Part shown: positions 15,376-20,910 of the stretch, piece after piece
How positions within the stretch are numbered: position 1 is the stretch's first letter
Layout of the letters: each line of letters opens with the position of its first letter
IMG/VR virus record: IMGVR_UViG_3300031566_000446
Span: 1-20,910 of that record
DNA: 20,910 nucleotides
Source: a virus
Strand: one strand, 5' to 3'
The notes under the pieces: model-generated
What the model was told of the DNA's origin: nothing
Database searches by the model: none
Seen by the model: the letters and a program-made list of their open reading frames with translations, nothing else
Position numbers and translations under genes: made by a program

Positions 15376-15992
15376 GATAAAGGTATGTCTTTACTTTCCA
15401 GTAGTGTATATGTAAAGTTATTACTCCATGTATTTTTTGCTTTTTTACATATTTTTATAAACTTTGTCCAATCATTATTACTAGCAATTACTTGACATCC
15501 AGCTGACCATTTATCTATTTTTGTAGATTTATTACCAGCTTTTTCTGTAGCTCTATGAATATTAATACCAAATAAACCAGTATCAGTTTTTTCTGTATTA
15601 AGATTATATACATCATCTCTGTTTTTATCTCTATATACAGTTACTAGATTTTGTTGACATAAAGCTTCGTATTTACCTTGATGTTTACCAATTTTATGAG
15701 ATTTTTTATACTGACCAGGTTTTAATATAGCAACACCTTTGTAATTCATTATATTTTCTACCCAATGCGTTCCAGGATCTGTAGTACAATCAAACTCATG
15801 ATATTGCCATTCATCTTTTTCATCTTTATACGAAATAGTAATTGTATCATCAAAACTATTAGTTACTTTATTTGCAGTGCTAGAGTTTCTAATACCAATA
15901 ATATTTAAATTATAAATTCCTTTTTCAAAAAACGTATAACTTTTTAAATTCATAGCTCTTTTTATTTTTTCTAAGCTATATTTATTATGCAT
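15363..15992 (-). CDS. YkuD-like (L,D-transpeptidase-type) cell-wall enzyme, putative lysin
   Basis: A protein of 209 residues from ATG 15992-15990. The C-terminal half has the signature GINIHRA (142-148, H146) followed 17 residues later by WSAGCQVI (162-169; S163, G165, C166). This is the spacing and order of the L,D-transpeptidase (YkuD) active site, H...S-x-G-C. The N-terminal half (about 1-100) carries helices and a TDPGTHW segment. L,D-transpeptidase folds act on peptidoglycan stem peptides; phage versions often cleave rather than cross-link. No signal peptide or transmembrane helix is visible, so export would depend on a holin or membrane disruption. It overlaps neighbouring genes by 8 and 13 nt in the structural operon. 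It could be an endolysin or a virion-associated wall enzyme. Confidence 0.78.
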   Translation of the reverse strand: MHNKYSLEKIKRAMNLKSYTFFEKGIYNLNIIGIRNSSTANKVTNSFDDTITISYKDEKDEWQYHEFDCTTDPGTHWVENIMNYKGVAILKPGQYKKSHKIGKHQGKYEALCQQNLVTVYRDKNRDDVYNLNTEKTDTGLFGINIHRATEKAGNKSTKIDKWSAGCQVIASNNDWTKFIKICKKAKNTWSNNFTYTLLESKDIPLSWLS

Positions 15993-16323
15993 TAGATTCA
16001 GCTTTTTTTAATTGTCTTGCTGGAGCTGGAGCAGGTGGAGCAGTATTCATGTTAGGATTCCAATCTTGTTTAGCTTGGTTTTGTTTAGCTTGTTGTTCAG
16101 CTTGTTGATTAGCCAATGATTGAGTAATAAACTGTTGTGCTTGTAATCTTTCAGCACGTAATTTTTCAATATCTCTTAAAAGCTCTTCATATTCTTTTTG
16201 AACTTTTAAATGCTTAATATTGTCTTTGTACCAATTAGTAATTTCAGCTTTTTTAGCTTCCATTTCTTTTTCATTTAATTCTTCAGTTTCAGGAGTCTGA
16301 TTCTCCACATTTTGGTTTACCAT
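15985..16323 (-). CDS. Coiled-coil protein with Pro/Ala tail, unknown function
   Basis: A protein of 112 residues. I set the start at ATG 16323-16321 (MVNQNVENQ); an in-frame TTG at 16356-16354 falls inside the promoter -7 box and is not credible. Residues about 15-80 are heavily charged and helical (ELNEKEMEAKKAE, EYEELLRDIEKLRAERLQAQ), indicating a coiled coil. They are followed by a Gln-rich part (70-88) and a disordered Pro/Ala-rich tail (APPAPAPARQLKKAE). The gene is the first of the compact operon driven by the site at 16353-16361 and overlaps the lysin-like gene by 8 nt. Small charged proteins of this look occur in related phages, but I know no function. Confidence 0.8.
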   Translation of the reverse strand: MVNQNVENQTPETEELNEKEMEAKKAEITNWYKDNIKHLKVQKEYEELLRDIEKLRAERLQAQQFITQSLANQQAEQQAKQNQAKQDWNPNMNTAPPAPAPARQLKKAESNA

Positions 16324-16352
16324 TTTTTTAGTTTTTAAGTTAATAATATAAT

Positions 16353-16361
16353 ACAAAGATA
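16353..16361 (-). promoter_or_regulatory. Bacteroidota-type promoter (-7 box TATCTTTGT)
   Basis: On the minus strand the sequence reads TATCTTTGT, an exact match to the TAnnTTTG(Y) -7 consensus used by the Bacteroidota primary sigma factor. It ends 29 nt before the ATG at 16323, giving a plausible 20-25-nt leader. I see no clear TTTG-type -33 element in the upstream A/T tract. It would drive the ten-gene packaging operon down to the portal. Confidence 0.65.
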
Positions 16362-16418
16362 CAAAAAAAACTTTATAAATTTAAATAAATACTAAAAATT
16401 TAAAAAAAATTAATAAAA

Positions 16419-16449
16419 AATAGTTAATAACTCTAGTAAGTTATCTATT
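16419..16449 (-). terminator. Bulged hairpin after the 107-aa gene, probable terminator
   Basis: In the leftward transcript, AATAG-A-TAACT pairs with AGTTA-TTAA-CTATT around a 6-nt loop and is followed by TTTTTT (plus-strand A-run just before 16420). The stem has a bulge and is AT-rich, so it is weak. It lies between the small gene ending at 16472 and the promoter at 16353-16361, where a boundary is expected. Confidence 0.4.
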
Positions 16450-16471
16450 ATTCAACATATGTTTAAATGGA

Positions 16472-16795
16472 TTATTTATTTTTTATATTATTATGTTTAT
16501 TAAATAAACTCATAATATCTCTAATTTTTGCACACTTTTCATATTCTTCTTCCTCAATAAAATAATCTAACATATTCTGTAGACTTTCCCAATTTTTATC
16601 TGTATCTAATGGTGATTCAGGATCATGTGCTAATATGACTTGTTCTGTTTCTTTTAGACAAAACTTTAAAGTAGTTGCTCCTATTATTATTTCAAAAGAG
16701 TTTCTAAATGCTTTATCTAAAAGAAAGTACTCCGTTTCTAGTCTCTCAGTATATGATAATTCACTGTCTTCATCTAGTGGATTTAATTCAAACAT
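16472..16795 (-). CDS. Small acidic protein with UVR-like helical motif
   Basis: A protein of 107 residues from ATG 16795-16793. After a beta-like stretch (IIIGATTLKFCLKE), residues 69-96 contain the helical segment LDYFIEEEEYEKCAKIRDIM, resembling the UVR motif (helix pair with E-Y-E-x-A/C-x-x-x-R-D) found in UvrB/UvrC and McsA. Such motifs mediate protein-protein contacts. It has a private promoter-like site 18 nt upstream and a hairpin after it, so it may be expressed separately from the operon. Function is unknown. The UVR comparison is a resemblance only, and the gene need not be linked to DNA repair. Confidence 0.78.
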   Translation of the reverse strand: MFELNPLDEDSELSYTERLETEYFLLDKAFRNSFEIIIGATTLKFCLKETEQVILAHDPESPLDTDKNWESLQNMLDYFIEEEEYEKCAKIRDIMSLFNKHNNIKNK

Positions 16796-16813
16796 AGTTT
16801 AGTCTTTTTAGTT

Positions 16814-16846
16814 GCAAAGTTATACACTTTTTTATATAACTTCCAA
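16814..16846 (-). promoter_or_regulatory. Bacteroidota-type promoter (TTG - 21 nt - TAACTTTGC)
   Basis: On the minus strand TAACTTTGC (16814-16822) matches the TAnnTTTGY -7 consensus. A TTG (plus-strand CAA 16844-16846) lies 21 nt upstream, near the spacing expected for the -33 element. The start codon of the 107-aa gene follows 18 nt after the -7 box, giving a short leader. This is the better-formed of the two promoters seen. Confidence 0.68.
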
Positions 16847-16866
16847 GTGTTTTATTAATTATTTTT

Positions 16867-19800
16867 TTAATTTACTAATGTTCTTTTATATTTTTTTGCA
16901 CTTTTTGAATATTTATCAGTAGAATATATATCATCAGATTTTATTTCTTTACCTGTTTTCATATTAACATATTCTTTTGTTTTAAGATCTAATCCAAAAT
17001 TATTCTGACCACCATATTTTTTTGTTGGAAGAGGATTAGTCATATCAAACATTCCATTATTACCTTGTAGATTTTTTAAATAATTTCCTGGAACTTGATT
17101 AGAGATATTAGTTTTACCCATCATACCATCATCAATAAAATTCAGCTGTATATTATCCAAACCTTCTTTTTGTAAAAATTGTGCTAGATTATCAGTACTA
17201 TAAGGATCACTTTGTAGAAAGAACCTTTTTTCTTTATCTAAAACTAACTTTTTATAAATTGGGTTAGAAACTATTTCATCATAATTATTATAAAAATTTT
17301 CATAACTTTTTAATCTAGCAGGTCTTGATGAAGCACTATTATTGTCAAATACTTCACCATCTTTAATTTGTTTTTTTAAGTTATCTATATTTTTTTTAAG
17401 CATTTTTTTACTAATACCTATATTAGAAAGATTATTCCAATTAACACCTAATCCTTCTAGATATAAAGAATTTGGACTATTCCTCATTGCTAAATTATAT
17501 ACATTATCACCATAATAATTACCAACTGTTTTATCTCCAGTAAATATTCCTGTATACTGATCCCTATGATCTACCTTATTTGCATAAAATGTGCTTTTAT
17601 TTACAGATCTTAAAGGGTTAGGTCCTGCATTATCTACACCTCTATATACTGATTGATATCCTGCAGGAAATGATATATTAAAGTTTTGACTTTTTAGTTG
17701 AATAAACTGTTCTGGTGTACCTAAAGTTCCATCAGACAGTGTAAAAGGAGTTCCATCAGCATTTTTCATCCAAGTTCCTCTTGCTTTGGTAATTTTTTCA
17801 ATGTAATCATATTCTTCTAGAAGTTTTGTATTAGTTAAAATCTCTGTATTTACATTAGCCCAATTAGCATCAGAAATATTAATTGGTTCTGGTCCTTTAA
17901 GTAGATTCTTAACAGGTTGTATAACATTCTTTTTAAAAGCGTTTACCAACGGACCAGCAGCAAAAGGTAATAGTCCAAACCCCGCATACATAGCTGCATC
18001 CTCATATTTTCCTTCATCAAGTTTAGTTCCAGCATGTATAAAATCTGGAATAGGATTAACTATTGCTGCTGCATCTAAACCAAAATCTGTATATTGACCT
18101 TGATCATATCCAAACTTAGGCAGCACTGTCCCATCAAGAAACCATTGGGTACCTTTTCTAAGCCCTTTAGCATCTACAAATTTTCCAAATTTACTCTTTT
18201 CAAATTTATCCCAATCACTAACTTTTTCTCCTGTTATTTGAACTTCAGGTAACATCTTTATTCCAGCAATATTAGGATTTCCTGATGGATATAATAAATT
18301 ACCTCCCTTACCATCACCTAAATTATAATAAGCATCTGCATACTCTGAAGTTCCATATTTTACACCATTAGTTTCTTCACCATTTTGAGCTTTTAATAAA
18401 TCTCCACCTTTTTGATACGTCTCTGGTATTTTGCTTATAATTTCATCATACCATTTTTGACTACCTGGTTTAATAGATTGAGCTCCGGTATTTAAATTTT
18501 GTAAAATCTCTTTAATATCCGTCCTAATGTTACTAAAATCTATTTTTCCTTTATTAAAAGTAAAACTTTTATTTATAATATCTTTTGTTAAAGGTGAATT
18601 TGGATCCCACCCATTCTTTATAAGAAGTTCTTTAAGCCCTAAATTTCTTGTTTGTTGTTCTGCAAACCCATTTAAATAGTCAGTTATGCTCTGATTATGG
18701 ATTTTTGTCTGATCAAGCTTTCTAGTGTTTTCAAAAAAATTTCCACTTGTTAATCTTTCCCAAAGACTTTCACCTTGCTTATACTTAACATTCATTCTAG
18801 GGTAATTTCTCCATTTAGCACCCACATTAAAGTCCATAAATTCAGTATATTCAGGAGTACCTGGAGGATGAGGATTCATAGACGCATATATTTCACTGAA
18901 CATATCGTCTTTTTGTGTAGGGCTTGTAAGATGACCAGCTTCATGTTTAAAAATATCATACATATTAGCATTTACATCTGTACTATTATTTACTACACCT
19001 ATGTGTCCAACGCCATCATTTTTCCATGCTGGTGCAGATGCACTTTGATTATGTGGTGCACGAGTATTCTTATAGTAAACACCCAATGCATCATCTAATT
19101 TACCTTGGGAGGTTATTTTTAATAATGACTCATTTAATTCATTAAGGTACATTGATGTAATAGCATTAGTCATTTTAGGGCTTTGACCTGTACTTTCCAT
19201 ATGTAATCTTTGGTATTCTGGACTTAATAGATACTTTTGTTTATCCTCTATTATTTTTAGTATTTTAGCATTATAATGAGGTGAGTTAGGATCCGTATAT
19301 TCTTTTAAAGGTCTAAAGCCGTCTCTAAGATACTTATGTGGATCAGCTGCTTTATTAATTATTAAGTCTTTAGTATTGATGGTTTCTGTTATAATGTTAT
19401 CTGATTTATTTATTGGAGTAGACAAATTAATATTACCTACATCATCTAATTTTTTTAATGTACCCTGTCCTTTAAATACTTTAGAAATAGCAGGTAAAAC
19501 AGCATCATCTATAAGTCCAGGAAGTTTAAGTGCATTTGTTAATTTAAGTGCTTCTAATCCGGGAATAGGAACAACAGCTCCAATTACATTATTATGGAAA
19601 GCAGCAGTATTTGCTTTTTGTTCTGGAGTACCATATTGTTGATTAGATGCTCCTACTATCCATTGTGAATTAGGATTATTACCCATATTATCTAAGTTAC
19701 TTTGTCTCTGAGATTTTATTGTTCCGTTAGATTTAGATGTTTCTATTGCATCCTTCTCTACTTTTTCTCTATACTGTGTATCATAGTTCATACGCAAAGT

Positions 19801-20910
19801 ATGTCTGTTAGTTCCATACTTAACTCTAAAGTCCTCATCAGACATCTTTGAATTTAAATCCTTATCTAAGGTTAGTTCAAAAGTAGCTTTCTCCTCTCTT
19901 TTTTTATTTTCTAACTCATAACTAGAATTGTTTCCTGTTCTATCAGACTGCTGAGTATTATTTGTATTATTGTAAAAATCTTGATCAAACATAAGTTGAC
20001 CTTTAGTTTCTTCACCCTCTTGAGCTTTTGGTAGTGAACCACCATATTTTCTTAACTTTTCTAAATCAGTTATAATGCTTTTATCTAAAGGAATAACTTG
20101 ATATGCATCTCTTATATCCGGCATATCATAATTAGTTACAATAGCATCATATCCCTGATCTATTAATTTTTGTACATCTTCTACAGAATATGTTTTAGCA
20201 GAATATTCGTAGAATGGTTTCTTAGGATTAATTTTAGCACCAAATTTATTAGCACCATAACCATCAAAAGCTCTATTGTTAGGAGAAAAGAAACTTAAAT
20301 TTTGTGGTGCCTCCCAAGTGTTATACATCCTAGTGTTTATAAAGTCAAGTGGTTTCATTATGCTACTTCCATCATCTGTATTTCTATAGAATATATAATC
20401 TTCAGCTGGTGGTCTGTCTAATGTCTTTGGGGTATTTGCTACTGATTCAGTAATTGGGTTTTTCTTTACTACTTTTTCAACTACATCATCTGTTACCTCT
20501 GCAGCATCATCAAAAAAAGATTTGAGATAACTAATCCCTTTCTTAATTACTGGTTTAGCTGCTCTACCAAGTGCTCCCCATTGAGCTTCTGGTAATGAAC
20601 CTCCTTCATTAAACAAACCTAGAAATCTTCCTCTTCTATCGTCCTTATCTGAAGGATATGCTCCAATTACAGCTGGATTAATAAAATCTAATGGATTGTC
20701 TTTTGAAAAAGCTTTTCTTTGATTTCTGTAATGATTGTATAAATTTGGGTTAAATAAATTTCTAGCTGATCCATCACTAGCTTTAGTGTTAATTGACCAA
20801 TCTCCTAAATCAATATTTTTCATCCAGTCTTGCATTTGCTCTAGTTTAGTTGGTGGTGGAGGTGGTGGAGTATATTCTCTTGTTGGATAAATTATTTCTG
20901 TAGGAAGATC
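16867..20910 (-). CDS. Giant Cys-free cargo/effector-like protein: two ART-like modules plus HEAGH zincin (N-terminus beyond right edge)
   Basis: The frame ends with TAA at 16867 and stays open to the right edge, so the true N-terminus is outside. The ATG at 20835 is probably internal, because 25 codons precede it, including a six-proline run. Residue numbers below count from that ATG (1322 aa). Module 1 (about 148-255) resembles an ADP-ribosyltransferase-type fold: FYRNT, FFSPNNRAFDGYG, QGYDAIV, YQVIPLDKSI. Module 2 contains FKHEAGHLTSP (629-639), a zinc-protease HExxH motif with a possible later Glu ligand. Module 3 (about 1058-1255) again looks ART-like: VYRGV, IFTGDKTVGNYYG, GLDNIQ, then GNNGMFDMTNP. 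It follows a hydrophobic Gly/Ala segment (944-966). Motifs GG-S/D-L-P/L-E/K-A-Q recur at 78-85, 265-272 and 810-817. It has no cysteine. It may be an injected or virion-borne polyvalent protein. Domain calls are by eye. Confidence 0.85.
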   Translation of the reverse strand, partial: DLPTEIIYPTREYTPPPPPPTKLEQMQDWMKNIDLGDWSINTKASDGSARNLFNPNLYNHYRNQRKAFSKDNPLDFINPAVIGAYPSDKDDRRGRFLGLFNEGGSLPEAQWGALGRAAKPVIKKGISYLKSFFDDAAEVTDDVVEKVVKKNPITESVANTPKTLDRPPAEDYIFYRNTDDGSSIMKPLDFINTRMYNTWEAPQNLSFFSPNNRAFDGYGANKFGAKINPKKPFYEYSAKTYSVEDVQKLIDQGYDAIVTNYDMPDIRDAYQVIPLDKSIITDLEKLRKYGGSLPKAQEGEETKGQLMFDQDFYNNTNNTQQSDRTGNNSSYELENKKREEKATFELTLDKDLNSKMSDEDFRVKYGTNRHTLRMNYDTQYREKVEKDAIETSKSNGTIKSQRQSNLDNMGNNPNSQWIVGASNQQYGTPEQKANTAAFHNNVIGAVVPIPGLEALKLTNALKLPGLIDDAVLPAISKVFKGQGTLKKLDDVGNINLSTPINKSDNIITETINTKDLIINKAADPHKYLRDGFRPLKEYTDPNSPHYNAKILKIIEDKQKYLLSPEYQRLHMESTGQSPKMTNAITSMYLNELNESLLKITSQGKLDDALGVYYKNTRAPHNQSASAPAWKNDGVGHIGVVNNSTDVNANMYDIFKHEAGHLTSPTQKDDMFSEIYASMNPHPPGTPEYTEFMDFNVGAKWRNYPRMNVKYKQGESLWERLTSGNFFENTRKLDQTKIHNQSITDYLNGFAEQQTRNLGLKELLIKNGWDPNSPLTKDIINKSFTFNKGKIDFSNIRTDIKEILQNLNTGAQSIKPGSQKWYDEIISKIPETYQKGGDLLKAQNGEETNGVKYGTSEYADAYYNLGDGKGGNLLYPSGNPNIAGIKMLPEVQITGEKVSDWDKFEKSKFGKFVDAKGLRKGTQWFLDGTVLPKFGYDQGQYTDFGLDAAAIVNPIPDFIHAGTKLDEGKYEDAAMYAGFGLLPFAAGPLVNAFKKNVIQPVKNLLKGPEPINISDANWANVNTEILTNTKLLEEYDYIEKITKARGTWMKNADGTPFTLSDGTLGTPEQFIQLKSQNFNISFPAGYQSVYRGVDNAGPNPLRSVNKSTFYANKVDHRDQYTGIFTGDKTVGNYYGDNVYNLAMRNSPNSLYLEGLGVNWNNLSNIGISKKMLKKNIDNLKKQIKDGEVFDNNSASSRPARLKSYENFYNNYDEIVSNPIYKKLVLDKEKRFFLQSDPYSTDNLAQFLQKEGLDNIQLNFIDDGMMGKTNISNQVPGNYLKNLQGNNGMFDMTNPLPTKKYGGQNNFGLDLKTKEYVNMKTGKEIKSDDIYSTDKYSKSAKKYKRTLVN

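Noticed and set aside
15985-16356. Longer version of the coiled-coil gene starting at a TTG (16356)
   Set aside because: The TTG falls inside the TATCTTTG promoter box, and an ATG at 16323 gives a normal leader and start.
18775-19098. Plus-strand ORF of 107 codons within the giant gene
   Set aside because: It lies opposite the strongly supported minus-strand reading with HEAGH; its product has no plausible domains and no promoter or spacing supports it.
1-20910. CRISPR array, tRNA gene, insertion sequence or integrase
   Set aside because: No regularly spaced repeats, cloverleaf-like segments, terminal inverted repeats or recombinase motifs were noticed on either strand.

Overview
The window looks like the virion-assembly arm of a tailed dsDNA phage of Bacteroidota, most likely a crAss-like (Crassvirales-type) podovirus or a close environmental relative. 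Four things support this. The gene order terL, portal, acidic scaffold-like protein, major capsid protein, conserved downstream gene, ring/connector protein is the one known from this group. DNA-binding genes of the IHF/HU type sit close to terL. The DNA is very AT-rich, and starts are preceded by A-rich leaders rather than Shine-Dalgarno sequences. Two promoter-like sites match the Bacteroidota TAnnTTTG -7 box. These family assignments come from reading translated sequence, not from a search.

All 21 genes I accept lie on the minus strand, so transcription runs from right to left. Rightmost (16867 to the right edge) is a giant, cysteine-free multidomain protein still open at the edge. It carries two ADP-ribosyltransferase-like modules and a zinc-protease HEAGH motif, separated by a recurring GG-S/D-L-P/L-E/K-A-Q motif. 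This is the most unusual object here and looks like a cargo or effector protein of the virion. Next come a small gene with its own promoter (16472-16795) and a bulged hairpin.

A second promoter (16353-16361) then opens a very compact run of ten further genes, several overlapping by 1-17 nt. In order these are a coiled-coil protein, a YkuD-like cell-wall enzyme, a winged-helix-like protein, an IHF/HU-like protein, a Cys-cluster protein, a PD-(D/E)XK nuclease, a conserved unknown, a GroES-type co-chaperonin, TerL, a 41-aa peptide and then the portal.

Further left are the scaffold candidate, the major capsid protein preceded by a (CAA)5 leader, a conserved 350-aa protein, a 233-aa ring/connector candidate, a cysteine-rich 411-aa structural candidate, a cysteine-rich 181-aa protein, a 47-aa zinc-finger-like peptide, and an N-terminal piece of a surface-like protein that runs off the left edge. 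Two stem-loops (1291-1322 and 4502-4524) separate transcription units in this half.

Together the genes cover packaging (TerL, portal, possibly the nuclease), shell assembly and folding (scaffold, MCP, GroES-like), neck assembly, DNA organisation or regulation, lysis, and probably delivery of enzymes into the host. I see no tRNA, integrase, transposon or CRISPR array. Three features are easily missed and are given here: the 47-aa gene (519-662), the 41-aa gene (10383-10508) and the two edge-truncated genes.
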